Shown: positions 52,027 through 61,229 of the stretch, piece by piece
How positions within the stretch are numbered: the stretch's first letter is position 1
How the letters are laid out: each line of letters starts with the position of its first letter
Assembly (NCBI RefSeq): GCF_004791025.1
Contig: NZ_SRUO01000015.1
Span: forward strand, 62,001 to 126,000
Length of the DNA stretch: 64,000 nt
Direction of reading: 5' to 3'
Origin: Mesorhizobium sp. M4B.F.Ca.ET.203.01.1.1
Lineage (GTDB): Bacteria; Pseudomonadota; Alphaproteobacteria; Rhizobiales; Rhizobiaceae
The notes under the pieces: generated by a model
Told to the model about the DNA's origin: nothing
Databases searched by the model: none
Seen by the model: the letters and a program-made list of their open reading frames with translations, nothing else
Translations under genes and position numbers: made by a program

Positions 52027-52824
52027 ATGAAAATCATCCAGGTCACCGACGTCCATCTCGGCCGGCGCGGGGAGATCCGCTTTGGCGCCGACCTGCACGA
52101 GCGGCTCGACCGCTGCATCGACCATATCAATGCCCACCACGGCGATGCGGCGCTTTGCGTCTTCACCGGCGACCTGACCGAATCCGGCGAGGCGCAGAGC
52201 TATGCCGACCTCAAATCGGGCCTGGCTCGGCTTTCAGTCCCCTACCGGCTGCTGCCCGGCAATCACGACAGGCGCGCCAACCTGGTCGCGGCTTTTGCCG
52301 GAAACCCAACCGACGAGAATGGTTTCGTGCAGTCGGTCTTCGACACGCCGGAGGCATCGCTGCTGTTCCTCGACAGCCTGGCCGAGGGTCGCGTCACCGG
52401 CGAATTGTGCGACAGGCGGCTGGCCTGGCTGGATGCCAGGCTCGGCGAGGCTGCGGGCCGCCGGGCCTATGTCTTCCTGCACCATCCGCCCGTCGAGCTT
52501 GGCCTCGAGCTGCTCGATCCGCTCGGGCTCGAACAGCCGCATCGGCTGCTCGACGTGCTGATGCGGCACGGCAATGTCGGCTACGTCTTCTTCGGCCATG
52601 TCCATCGCGACATCGCCGGCACGGTCGCCGGCATTCCGTTTTCCGCGCAGCGTGGCCTGCATGCCCGTTTCATGCTCGACCTGGTCGGCGACGAGAAGGT
52701 CGAGCAGGCACCACCCGCCTACTCGATCATCCTGATCGACGGCGCGCGCGTCGTCGTGCACAGCTGCGACTTCCTGGAGAACTGGCCGCTGTGGTCGCCG
52801 GCGACCGGTCAGCGCGTAGGGTAA
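52027..52824 (+). CDS. Metallophosphoesterase (GpdQ/CpdA-like)
   Basis: The 265-residue class III calcineurin-like phosphoesterase has all metal motifs: TDVHLG, GDLTESG, GNHD, LHHPP and FGHVHRD. It begins MKIIQVTDVHLG at 52027 (GGTCGCGCA upstream). In the ugp operon it probably releases glycerol-3-phosphate from glycerophosphodiesters, though CpdA-type cAMP hydrolysis is possible. The role is inferred from operon position. Confidence 0.8.
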   Translation: MKIIQVTDVHLGRRGEIRFGADLHERLDRCIDHINAHHGDAALCVFTGDLTESGEAQSYADLKSGLARLSVPYRLLPGNHDRRANLVAAFAGNPTDENGFVQSVFDTPEASLLFLDSLAEGRVTGELCDRRLAWLDARLGEAAGRRAYVFLHHPPVELGLELLDPLGLEQPHRLLDVLMRHGNVGYVFFGHVHRDIAGTVAGIPFSAQRGLHARFMLDLVGDEKVEQAPPAYSIILIDGARVVVHSCDFLENWPLWSPATGQRVG

Positions 52825-52839
52825 CGACCGCGGCAAGCT

Positions 52840-53922
52840 TCAGGCAAGGACATGCGCCTTGCCGGAGACGGTCAGCCGCACGATCTCGCCAAGCGCCGGC
52901 GCGTCGATGCCGGGCTTGCGCAGGATCAGCGGCGTGTTGCCGATCGCCGCCGCGTCGGGCGGATCGGGGCTGTTCAGGAGCCGCACCGCTATCGTGCACA
53001 TCGAACCGGCGAATTCTGATTCGGTCACCTCGCCGAACAGCATGTCCGGCGTTCCCGACATGCCTTCGCGCGAGGTCCGTTTCAAAATCACCTGTTCCGG
53101 CCTCAGCATGATGCGGGCGACATCGCGGCGCTCGGCGGTGTCGACGGCGATGCGGCCGAGCGGCGAGGTGGCGAAGCCGTCGGCGATCCTGGCCGGCAGG
53201 ATGATGGCGTCGCCGAGGAACTCGGCGACCATCCTGTCCTTCGGCTGAAAATAGAGCTCGCGCGGCGTGCCGACCTGCGAGAACAGGCCGTCGCGCATCA
53301 CCGCCACCTGGCTGGCGAAGGACAGCGCCTCGGCCTGGTCGTGGGTGACCAGAATGGTGGTGATCCCGGCGAGTTCCAGCAGTTCGGCCACCGCCTTGCG
53401 CATCGAGGCGCGCAAGCCGGTGTCGAGCGCCGAGAACGGTTCGTCGAGCAGCATCAGGCGCGGCTTCATGGCCATGGCGCGGGCAAGCGCCACGCGCTGC
53501 TGCTGGCCGCCGGAGAGCTCGTGCGGACGCCGCCTCAGGATCGCCTTGTCCAGCCCTACGATATAGGCGAGCTCGACGATCTGCTCGGCGCGTTTGTCGG
53601 CGTTTCGCGCCAGGCCGAAGCCGATATTGTCGGCGATGGTGAGGTGCGGGAACAACGCCCCGTCCTGGGCGACCACGCCGATGCCGCGCCGGTGCGCCGG
53701 CACGGCGGCGCCGCCATTGGCCAGCACCTCACCGTCGAGCACGATCTTGCCCCGGTCCGGCGCCTCGAAACCGGCGATAAGCCTGAGCAAGGTGGTCTTG
53801 CCGCAGCCGGACGGCCCGACGATCGCCGTGCGGCTGCCGCTGGCGACGCTGAGGTCGACGCCGGCCAGCGCCGCCACCGGGCCGTAGTGCTTGGCCACGC
53901 CGCTGAGTTCGAGGAAGCTCAT
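52840..53922 (-). CDS. Ferric iron ABC transporter ATP-binding protein
   Basis: The 360-residue ATPase has Walker A GPSGCGKTT, signature LSGGQQQR and Walker B LLDEPFSALD, followed by a TOBE-like C-terminal domain. MSFLELSGVAKHYGP at 53922 overlaps the permease stop by 4 bases (ATGA). It completes an fbpA-B-C-type ferric transporter. Confidence 0.88.
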   Translation of the reverse strand: MSFLELSGVAKHYGPVAALAGVDLSVASGSRTAIVGPSGCGKTTLLRLIAGFEAPDRGKIVLDGEVLANGGAAVPAHRRGIGVVAQDGALFPHLTIADNIGFGLARNADKRAEQIVELAYIVGLDKAILRRRPHELSGGQQQRVALARAMAMKPRLMLLDEPFSALDTGLRASMRKAVAELLELAGITTILVTHDQAEALSFASQVAVMRDGLFSQVGTPRELYFQPKDRMVAEFLGDAIILPARIADGFATSPLGRIAVDTAERRDVARIMLRPEQVILKRTSREGMSGTPDMLFGEVTESEFAGSMCTIAVRLLNSPDPPDAAAIGNTPLILRKPGIDAPALGEIVRLTVSGKAHVLA

Positions 53923-55496
53923 CGTCCGGCCATCCTCTTCGACTGGACATAGAGCAGCCAGGTCAGCGGCAGCGACATCGCCACCATGATGAAGGCGTAA
54001 GGGGCGGCCGAGGCATAGTCGATCTCGCCGCTGTAGGACCAGAATGCCATCGCCAACGTGCGGGTGCCGTTCGGCGCCAGCATCTGGGTGGCGGTCAGTT
54101 CGTTCATGATGCCGAGCGCCACCATGGCCATGCCGGCCGCGGCGCCCGGCGCCGACAGGCGGATGGTCGTCGACCACAGCGCCTTGAGCGGCGCCCGGCC
54201 GAGGCTCGATGCGGCCCGCTCCAGTTCGACGGGCGCCTGCGCGATCGAAGCCCTCAGGCTGACCAAAGCGCGCGGCAGGAACATCAGCGCATAGGCGAAG
54301 AGGATGGTGAACAGGGTCTGGTAGAGCGGCATGGCGATGCGCACGGTGATGGTGACCAGCGCCAGCGCGATGACGACGCCGGGCAGTGAGCCGACGATAT
54401 AGTTGCAGCCTTCGAGCAGGCGCTGCAACGGCCCGGGCGCGCGGATCGAGATCCAGGCCATCGGCATGGCGGCGATGGTGGCGAGCAGCGCGCCGGCGAG
54501 CGCCAGGACAAGCGTCTGGCCGAGCGCCAGGCCGATCTCGTCGAGGCGCCAGACCTCGGCGCCGCCGGCGATCAGCCAGCGGCCGATGGTGACGAAGGGC
54601 ACGCCCAGCGAAAGCAGCGCGGCGATGGCGGGCAGGGCCAGGCAAGGCAGCGTGGCGCGGCCGAGGCTGGCGCGCTGCTGCTGGCGGGCGGCGCCCGAAC
54701 CGACGCGGGCATAGCGCTCCTCGCCGCGCACCAGAACCTCAAGCCCGAGCAGCACGAAGCAGCATGTCACCAGCACGGCGGCCAGCATGTTGGCGGCCGG
54801 CCCGTTGAAGGTCGACTGGAACTGGTCGACGATCGCCGTGGTGAAGGTGTCGAAGCGGATGAAGACGTAGAGGCCGTATTCGGCCAGCAGATGCAGGCCG
54901 ACCAGCAGCGAACCGCCGCAGATGGCCAGTCTGAGCTGCGGCAGCACGACGCGCGCGAAGACCCGCCACGGACCGAGCCCAAGCGCGGCGGCGGCGTCTT
55001 CCAGTGCGGGGTCGAGCCGGCGCAACGCGGCCGAGATGGGCAGATAGAGGAACGGGAAATAGGCGATGACGGAAACCAGCACGCCGGCCCACAGGCCATG
55101 CAGTCCCGGCACCAGGCTGATCCAGGCATAGGAGTGGACGAAGGCCGGAATGGCGAGCGGCGCCACCGACAGCCATGCCCACAGGCGGGCGCCGGGCAGG
55201 TCGCTGCGCTCGGTCAGCCAGGCCAGCGCCACCGAAAGGACGATGGAGATCGGAACCGCCAGCGCCACCAGCATGATGGTGTTGATCAGGAGGTCGCCGA
55301 CACGTGCGCGGAAGATGAGCGCCGAGACGGTCTCCCAGCCGGTCTGTACCGCGATCCAGACGATGAAGGCCAGCGGCAGCAGCGCAAGCAGCGAGATCAA
55401 GGCGGCGGCGAGCAGGATCCAGGACGCCGAGCGCCGTTGCCGCGCGCGTCCGGCGGCCGGCAGGCCTGATCGGGTGAGGTCGACCGCCGCTTGCAT
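53919..55496 (-). CDS. Ferric iron ABC transporter permease (fused two-domain)
   Basis: The 525-residue product has about twelve transmembrane helices and two permease halves, each with an EAA-like loop (LEDAAAALGLGPWRVFARVVLP; VELERAASSLGRAPLKALWS). This single-chain layout is typical of FbpB/SfuB ferric permeases. It is coupled to the ATPase gene. A terminator-like hairpin separates it from the binding-protein gene. Confidence 0.88.
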   Translation of the reverse strand: MQAAVDLTRSGLPAAGRARQRRSASWILLAAALISLLALLPLAFIVWIAVQTGWETVSALIFRARVGDLLINTIMLVALAVPISIVLSVALAWLTERSDLPGARLWAWLSVAPLAIPAFVHSYAWISLVPGLHGLWAGVLVSVIAYFPFLYLPISAALRRLDPALEDAAAALGLGPWRVFARVVLPQLRLAICGGSLLVGLHLLAEYGLYVFIRFDTFTTAIVDQFQSTFNGPAANMLAAVLVTCCFVLLGLEVLVRGEERYARVGSGAARQQQRASLGRATLPCLALPAIAALLSLGVPFVTIGRWLIAGGAEVWRLDEIGLALGQTLVLALAGALLATIAAMPMAWISIRAPGPLQRLLEGCNYIVGSLPGVVIALALVTITVRIAMPLYQTLFTILFAYALMFLPRALVSLRASIAQAPVELERAASSLGRAPLKALWSTTIRLSAPGAAAGMAMVALGIMNELTATQMLAPNGTRTLAMAFWSYSGEIDYASAAPYAFIMVAMSLPLTWLLYVQSKRMAGR

Positions 55497-55596
55497 CAGA
55501 CCCGATGCCGCGCCGCTTCGGCCCGCGGACGAAGGTGGCCGAAGGTGCGCTTGTCGCAGCCAGAAACGCAGCTTGTCGTCATAGACGATGCCATCT

Positions 55597-55641
55597 CTAA
55601 AACAGAGCGCTCCCGCGGAAAGCGAAGTCCCGCAGGAGCGC
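55597..55641 (-). terminator. Hairpin with U-run between fbpA- and fbpB-like genes
   Basis: On the minus strand GCGCTCC-TGCGG pairs with CCGC-GGAGCGC as a 12-bp stem, followed by TCTGTTTTA. It lies after the binding-protein stop and before the permease start, so it probably lowers permease and ATPase levels relative to the binding protein. Confidence 0.6.
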
Positions 55642-55671
55642 AGTCGGTTGCCCTTTTAGGACGAACGCGAA

Positions 55672-56679
55672 CTAAAGCAAGCCGGCTGCCGTCATCAGGT
55701 CGGTCACCTTCTTGGAGTTCAGCGTCGTCGGATCGACTTTCGGCGCCTGCAGGTCGGCCAGCGGCACCAGCTTGGGGTTGGACTCGGCGCCCTTGCCGAC
55801 CGCGTATTCGAAGGAGGTGCCGTTCTTCAGCACGTCCTGGCCACCCTTGCCGGTCACCCATTTCAGGAACGCCTGGGCTTCCTTCGGATGCTTGCTCGAA
55901 GCCAGCACGCCACCGCCGGAGATCGAGACGAAGGCGCCCGGATCCTGGTTCTTGAAATAGTGGAGCGCGATGTTCTTGCTGTTCTCGCCGGTTTTGGCCT
56001 GATCGCCGAAGTAGTAATAATGGTAGATCACGCCGCCTTCGATCTCGCCGGCATTGACCGCCTTCATCACCGTGTTGTTGCCCTTGTAGGCAGTGAAGTT
56101 CTCCTTCATCGCCTTCAGCCAGTCGGCCGTGGCGGCCTCGCCCTTGAGCCGCAGCAGCGCGCTGACGATGGCCTGGAAATCGGCGCCCGAAGGCGACGCG
56201 GCCCAGCGGCCCTTCCAGCTCGGATCGGCAAGGTCGAGCAGCGACTTGGGCAGCTGGTCTTCCTTGAGCTTGGTCTTGTCATAGGCAAAGACCGTGCTGC
56301 GGGCGGCGACGCCGACCCATTTGCCGGTGGCCGGCTGGTATTCCGGCGGCACCTGCGCCAGCGTCTCGGCATCGACCGGCGCGAACAGGCCGGCAGCCTC
56401 GACGAGCGCCATGGCCGGCGAGTTTTCGGTCAGGAACACATCGGCCGGCGAGGCCGCGCCCTCGGCGACGATCTGGTTGGAGAAATCGCTGTCGCCGCCA
56501 TTGCGCAGCGTCACCTTGATGCCGGTTTCCTTGGTGAAGCCTTTGGCCCATTCCTTCGCCAGGCTCTCGTGCTGGGCGTTGTAGACGACGATACCGGCAT
56601 CTTCCGCCAGCGCCGGAGCGGCAAGCAGGCCGAGCGCCAGCGCCGTGGCGCCGGCAAGCGTGGAAAGGGCAAATCTCAT
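55672..56679 (-). CDS. Ferric iron ABC transporter substrate-binding protein
   Basis: The 335-residue product has a signal peptide (MRFALSTLAGATALALGLLA, ending ALAED) and the FbpA-like fold: GIVVYNAQHESLAKEWAKGF, and YHYYYFGDQA with the paired tyrosines that hold Fe(III). It is the first gene of the unit; a candidate iron-responsive operator lies 56 bases upstream of its start. Confidence 0.88.
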   Translation of the reverse strand: MRFALSTLAGATALALGLLAAPALAEDAGIVVYNAQHESLAKEWAKGFTKETGIKVTLRNGGDSDFSNQIVAEGAASPADVFLTENSPAMALVEAAGLFAPVDAETLAQVPPEYQPATGKWVGVAARSTVFAYDKTKLKEDQLPKSLLDLADPSWKGRWAASPSGADFQAIVSALLRLKGEAATADWLKAMKENFTAYKGNNTVMKAVNAGEIEGGVIYHYYYFGDQAKTGENSKNIALHYFKNQDPGAFVSISGGGVLASSKHPKEAQAFLKWVTGKGGQDVLKNGTSFEYAVGKGAESNPKLVPLADLQAPKVDPTTLNSKKVTDLMTAAGLL

Positions 56680-56734
56680 GGGCGTCGTCCTCGATCTGAT
56701 GGTCTTGGTTGGCACGGCTGCACCTACCAATACC

Positions 56735-56749
56735 TGATTAAGCTAGTCA
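56735..56749 (-). promoter_or_regulatory. Candidate RirA iron-responsive operator (IRO box)
   Basis: TGA-TTAAGCTAG-TCA is TGA-N9-TCA, the core of the rhizobial IRO box, in a partly palindromic setting (TTGACT...AATCA on the minus strand). It lies 55 bases before the ferric-binding-protein gene. Confidence 0.5.
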
Positions 56750-56837
56750 ACATTGCAGGCCTGCTTCATTCGGTCGCCGGGGCGCAACCTTTCGTGATTT
56801 TGCGGCACTTTGGCTTGGACATTATTTCTTCGGCCAC

Positions 56838-56863
56838 GTAACAAATCAGCGCCGAGGCGCGAA
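56838..56863 (+). promoter_or_regulatory. Candidate ECF-sigma promoter before the sigma/nrsF pair
   Basis: GTAACA (56838-56843) and CGAA (56860-56863) are 16 bases apart, matching the GTAAC-N16-CGAA type recognised by some SigF-like ECF factors. The start codon follows 20 bases after the -10, leaving a short leader, so this is only a candidate for autoregulation. Confidence 0.4.
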
Positions 56864-56883
56864 CATCGGGGGAGAAAACTCTT

Positions 56884-57420
56884 GTGACCGGCAACAACGA
56901 GGCCGAGCTTTCCCGGTTGCTCAAGGCCGCGATCGCGGGAGACGAAAGGGCTTACGCCGACTTTCTGACCCGGACGGCCGCTCTCGTGCGCGGCTTTGCC
57001 CGGCGCAAGATCGTTCAGGGCGGGGTCGACCCCGAGGATGTCGTGCAGGAAACCTTGCTGGCCATTCACGTCAAACGGCATACCTGGCGCCAGGACGCGC
57101 CGGTGCTGCCATGGATCTACGCCATTGCGCGCTTCAAGCTGATCGACGCCTTCCGGCGGCGCGGGCGGCGCATCGAGGTCGAGATCGACGAGATCGCCGA
57201 GACCTTCGCCGAGCCGGAAACGGAGACGGTGAGCGAACGCGACATCAACCGCGTGCTTGAGAGCCTGCCGCCGGCACAGCGTTCGGTGGTCTCGTCGGTG
57301 TCGGTCGAGGGCCGCTCGATCGGCGAGACGGCGGCGAAGTTCGGCATCACGGAGACGGCGGTCAGGGTGTCGCTGCATCGCGGCCTTGCCGCCATCGCCA
57401 AACGCTTCGGGCGGGAGTGA
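56884..57420 (+). CDS. ECF RNA polymerase sigma factor
   Basis: The 178-residue product has sigma region 2 (FLTRTAALVRGFARRKI, then VDPEDVVQETLLAIHVKRHTW) and region 4 (LESLPPAQRSVVSSVSVEGR, then SIGETAAKFGITETAVRVSL). GTG 56884 follows GGGGGAG. The partner downstream is a DUF1109/NrsF anti-sigma factor, so it belongs with the SigF-NrsF type that responds to oxidative or metal stress in Caulobacter. Confidence 0.92.
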   Translation: MTGNNEAELSRLLKAAIAGDERAYADFLTRTAALVRGFARRKIVQGGVDPEDVVQETLLAIHVKRHTWRQDAPVLPWIYAIARFKLIDAFRRRGRRIEVEIDEIAETFAEPETETVSERDINRVLESLPPAQRSVVSSVSVEGRSIGETAAKFGITETAVRVSLHRGLAAIAKRFGRE

Positions 57421-57421
57421 C

Positions 57422-58060
57422 ATGAGGACCGAGGATCTCATCAAGGCGCTCGACGCCGACGTCCGCAGCAAGGCGATGCCGCTCGGCTCCGCCTGGCGGA
57501 TGGCCGTCGCCGTGGCGGCGGTGGTCGCGGCCGCCATGTTCTGGCTGACCATCGGCCCGCGTCCGGACCTGATGGTCGCCATGCACACGATGCGTTTCCT
57601 GTCCAAATTCGTCTTCACCATCGCGCTCGGCGTCAGCGCGTTTGGCCTGATCAGGGCCCTGTCGAGCCCCGGCGCGCCGACGGCCAGGGCAACGGCCTGG
57701 ATGGCGCTCGCGCCGGCATTGGTGGGCGTGGCGGTGATCCTCGAGCTTTTCGCGGTGCCCCGCGCCGAATGGGGCACGCGACTGGTCGGCTCCAACATGA
57801 TGATCTGCATGGCGTTCATCCCGCTGATCGGCCTCGGGCCGCTCGCCGTCTTTCTTTGGGTGCTGCGCCATGGCGCCCCGACGCGGCCGGTGCTGGCGGG
57901 CGCGGTCGCCGGCCTGCTCGCCGGCGGGATTTCAGCGACCTTCTATGCCGCGCATTGCTTCGACGACTCGCCGCTTTTCGTCGCCACCTGGTATACGCTC
58001 GCGGTCGTCATCCTCACCGGTCTCGGCGCGCTTGGCGGCCGGTTTTTCGTACGCTGGTAG
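57422..58060 (+). CDS. nrsF: NrsF-like (DUF1109) anti-sigma factor
   Basis: The 212-residue product has six hydrophobic helices and a short cytosolic N-terminus (MRTEDLIKALDADVRSK) that should bind the sigma factor. Two cysteines, C129 and C179 (in AAHCFDDSPLF), match in spacing the two Cys needed for Caulobacter NrsF signalling. The gene starts one base after the sigma stop. Confidence 0.88.
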   Translation: MRTEDLIKALDADVRSKAMPLGSAWRMAVAVAAVVAAAMFWLTIGPRPDLMVAMHTMRFLSKFVFTIALGVSAFGLIRALSSPGAPTARATAWMALAPALVGVAVILELFAVPRAEWGTRLVGSNMMICMAFIPLIGLGPLAVFLWVLRHGAPTRPVLAGAVAGLLAGGISATFYAAHCFDDSPLFVATWYTLAVVILTGLGALGGRFFVRW

Positions 58061-58170
58061 CGGCGCATACCGATCCTTAATCATGCGGGCAATTGTTTGC
58101 CGGTTGGCATCGCCGCTTCCGTCCCCCATGCAACCTTTCCTTAAAATCGATCCGCGAGGGTTGCATCGAC

Positions 58171-60189
58171 GTGCAATTGCGCATTGGGGTGGAACGCGTT
58201 GTGACGCGGTGGAATTGGAAGGGCCCGCGGGCCGGCAGATACGCGGCATTGATCCTGATGGCGGTTGGCCTTGTCGCCGCCGCGGCCTCGATGCTGTCGT
58301 CGCGCCTCGATCTAAGCGCCGAGACGCTCAAGCTCAGCCTGCAGGTATCGGACGCCATGATCGCGGCGTCGCTGTTCCTTGCCGCCTTCTTCATCCGCCA
58401 GATCGTCGACGACCGCCGCCAGATCGCCGAGAGCGAGCAGCGCTTCCGCCGCGCCATGGAGGACTCGGCGATCGGCGTCGCCATCGTCGGGCTCGACGGC
58501 CGCATCGTGCAGACCAATCCGGCTTTTGCCGCCATGCTGGACTACAGCCGCGAGGAAATCGAGGCGCTGATCTTTTTCCAGATCACCCATCCGGACGACC
58601 TGCAGATCGGCCGGGAAACCATGGTGAGCCTGAAGGAAGGCAAGATCGATTCATTTCACTTCGAAAAGCGGTACCTCAAGAAGGACGGGACACCGGTCTG
58701 GGCGCAACTTGCCGGCTCGGTGATCCGCGACGCCGACAGCGGCCGGCCGCTCTACCTGGTGTCGCAGATCGAGGACATCGACGCCCGCAAGAAGTCCGAG
58801 GCGCGCATCGCGGAGGCCGAAACGCGCTGGAATTTCGCGCTGGCCAGCGCCGGTCAGGGCGTCTGGGACTTCGATCTGCGCAAGGGCGGCACCACCTATT
58901 CCGCCACCTGGGTGAAGCTGCTCGGTTATGCCGATGGTGAGCTGGACGGCGATCCCGATCGCTGGCTGACGATGATCCACCCGGATGACCGTTCGGTCGT
59001 GGCCGATGCCGATCGCGCTCATCTCGCCGGCGAGACGCCCTTTTTCGAGGCCGAGTACCGCATGCGCCACAAGGATGGCCACTGGATATGGGTCCTCGAC
59101 CGCGGCAAGGCCCTGGAGCGTGACGGCGATGGGCGGCTGACCCGGGCCATCGGCAGCCTTACCGACATCACCCAGCGCAAGGAGGCCGAAGCGCGGCTCA
59201 TCGTCTCAGCGGCGATGCTGGCCGACGAAAAGGAACGGCTGAAAGTGACGCTGCAGTCGATCGGCGACGCCGTCATCTGCACGGATGCGGCCAATCGCGT
59301 CACCTTCATGAACCCGGTCGCCGAAAAGCTGACCGGCGTCGCGGCCGGCGAGGCGCTCGGCAAGACGCTCGGCCATGTCTACTGGGCCGTCGACGAGGAA
59401 ACCGGACAGCGGATCGGCGTGGCGCGGCCTTCGGCCAGCAGCCCGAGCCCCGCCGACCAGAACAGCCGCGCGGTGCTTATCCGGCGCGACGATACGCGCT
59501 GCAGCATCCGGCAGGTTGTGTCGCCGATCATGAACGAGCGCGCCGAGTTCGGCGGGCTTGTCATCGTCTTCCAGGATTTCACCGATGCGCGCGCCCTGCA
59601 GCGCCAGCTCGCCCATGCGGCTGCGCATGACGCGCTCACCGGCCTTGCGAACCGCTCCAATTTCATCCGTGTCATGGAGGAGATGGTCGATCACGGCGGC
59701 AAAGCCGGCGCGACAGGATCCGCCGGCGACGGCGAGCATCAGTTCATGTTCATCGACCTCGATCATTTCAAGCAGGTCAACGACACCGGCGGTCACGCCG
59801 CCGGCGACGCCCTGCTGAAGCAGGTCGCCAATGCCATCCGTCGCGTGATCGGCCCCGATGATATCGTCGCCCGCCTCGGCGGCGACGAATTCGCCGTCAT
59901 CCTGAAGTCAGGCTCGGCCGCCAGAGGCGAGATCGCGGCGCGCTCGATCATCGATGCGATCCGCGGCCTGAATTTCACCTGGGACGGCCGGCCGCATTCG
60001 ATCGGCGCCAGCATCGGGCTCGCCCCGATCCGCCCCGGCTGCGGCGCGGTGGACGAGATCATCGCGCGGGCCGACGCCGCCTGCTATGCCGCCAAGGCCG
60101 CCGGGCGAGGCTGCGTTTCCATGGCGCCGGACGAGGAAACCCAAGATGGACAGGCGGAAACGCCCAAGCCGTTCGCCGCGGCGTCCTGA
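58171..60189 (+). CDS. PAS-GGDEF diguanylate cyclase
   Basis: The product of about 672 residues has two N-terminal transmembrane helices (about 20-75), three PAS-type sensor domains (around 95-215, 225-350 and 365-485) and a C-terminal GGDEF domain with intact RLGGDEF; there is no EAL domain. The I-site position reads GPDD, so the first Arg of RxxD is absent. It should make cyclic-di-GMP. The start is not firm: GTG 58171 follows AGGG, GTG 58201 is possible, and the open frame runs from 58093. Confidence 0.82.
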   Translation: MQLRIGVERVVTRWNWKGPRAGRYAALILMAVGLVAAAASMLSSRLDLSAETLKLSLQVSDAMIAASLFLAAFFIRQIVDDRRQIAESEQRFRRAMEDSAIGVAIVGLDGRIVQTNPAFAAMLDYSREEIEALIFFQITHPDDLQIGRETMVSLKEGKIDSFHFEKRYLKKDGTPVWAQLAGSVIRDADSGRPLYLVSQIEDIDARKKSEARIAEAETRWNFALASAGQGVWDFDLRKGGTTYSATWVKLLGYADGELDGDPDRWLTMIHPDDRSVVADADRAHLAGETPFFEAEYRMRHKDGHWIWVLDRGKALERDGDGRLTRAIGSLTDITQRKEAEARLIVSAAMLADEKERLKVTLQSIGDAVICTDAANRVTFMNPVAEKLTGVAAGEALGKTLGHVYWAVDEETGQRIGVARPSASSPSPADQNSRAVLIRRDDTRCSIRQVVSPIMNERAEFGGLVIVFQDFTDARALQRQLAHAAAHDALTGLANRSNFIRVMEEMVDHGGKAGATGSAGDGEHQFMFIDLDHFKQVNDTGGHAAGDALLKQVANAIRRVIGPDDIVARLGGDEFAVILKSGSAARGEIAARSIIDAIRGLNFTWDGRPHSIGASIGLAPIRPGCGAVDEIIARADAACYAAKAAGRGCVSMAPDEETQDGQAETPKPFAAAS

Positions 60190-60231
60190 GGAGCGCCGGG
60201 CTTTCAGGCAATCCGGCGGCCTGGAATTGCC

Positions 60232-61110
60232 CTAGCGCGTCGGGACCGGATGCTCGCCGCGATAATCGTAGAAGCCGCGGCCGGTCTTGCGGCCGAGCCA
60301 GCCGGCCTCGACATATTTCACCAGCAGCGGGCAGGGGCGGTATTTCGAATCCGACAGGCCCTCATGCAGCACCTGCATGATCGACAGGCACGTATCCAGG
60401 CCGATGAAGTCCGCCAGCTGCAGCGGCCCCATCGGATGGTTGGCGCCGAGCTTCATGGCGGTGTCGATCGCGTCAACCGTGCCGACGCCCTCATAGAGCG
60501 TGTAGATCGCCTCGTTGATCATCGGCAGCAGGATGCGGTTGACGATGAAGGCGGGGAAATCCTCGGAGACGGTCACCGTCTTGTCGAGGTGCCTGACATA
60601 GGCCTTGGCGGCCTCGAAGGTCTGGTCCTCGGTGGCGATGCCGCGCACCAGCTCGACCAGCTTCATCACCGGAACCGGGTTCATGAAATGTATGCCGATG
60701 AAGCGCTCGGGCCGGTCGGTCTGCGCGGCCAGCCGGGTGATCGAGATCGACGAGGTGTTCGTCGCCAGGATCGCCTCGGGGTTGAGCTGCGGGCAGAGCT
60801 GGGCGTAGATCTTGCGCTTGACCGTCTCGTCCTCGGTGGCCGCCTCGATTACCAGATCGGCGCCGGCCAGATCGGCCATCGCGGCGGCCGCCGAAATGCG
60901 TCCCATCGCCTCGTTGCGGGCCTTCTCCTCGAGCTTGCCGGAGCCGACTTGGCGCGCCATGTTGCCGCTGATGGTGGCGATGCCCTTCTCGATGCGGTCG
61001 GGCGAAATATCGTAGATCAGCACCTTGTAGCCGGATAGCGCCGAGACATGGGCGATGCCGCCACCCATCTGCCCCGCGCCGACGATGCCGATCGTCTCGA
61101 TCTTGCTCAT
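60232..61110 (-). CDS. 3-Hydroxybutyryl-CoA dehydrogenase
   Basis: The 292-residue NAD-dependent enzyme has GIVGAGQMGGGIA near the start, ATNTSSISITRLA and MNPVPVMKLVELV, and the C-terminal helical dimer domain with GVGTVDAIDTAMKLGANHPMG. It oxidises 3-hydroxybutyryl-CoA in butanoate or polyhydroxybutyrate metabolism. It lies downstream of etfA, separated by a terminator. Confidence 0.93.
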   Translation of the reverse strand: MSKIETIGIVGAGQMGGGIAHVSALSGYKVLIYDISPDRIEKGIATISGNMARQVGSGKLEEKARNEAMGRISAAAAMADLAGADLVIEAATEDETVKRKIYAQLCPQLNPEAILATNTSSISITRLAAQTDRPERFIGIHFMNPVPVMKLVELVRGIATEDQTFEAAKAYVRHLDKTVTVSEDFPAFIVNRILLPMINEAIYTLYEGVGTVDAIDTAMKLGANHPMGPLQLADFIGLDTCLSIMQVLHEGLSDSKYRPCPLLVKYVEAGWLGRKTGRGFYDYRGEHPVPTR

Positions 61111-61159
61111 AACAGCGATCCCGTCGAAAAAGGCCTTTGCGGCCTGCTTTTTGTGCAGT

Positions 61160-61200
61160 GCAAACTAAAAGGGCGGGGCGACTTCGTCTACCCCGCCCTT
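61160..61200 (-). terminator. Intrinsic terminator downstream of etfA
   Basis: AAGGGCGGGG and CCCCGCCCTT form a 10-bp stem. On the minus strand the stem is followed by TTAGTTTGC, reading on from etfA. It separates etfBA from the 3-hydroxybutyryl-CoA dehydrogenase gene. Confidence 0.75.
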
Positions 61201-61229
61201 CACAATTTAATACGCTTCCGCAGAGAGCG

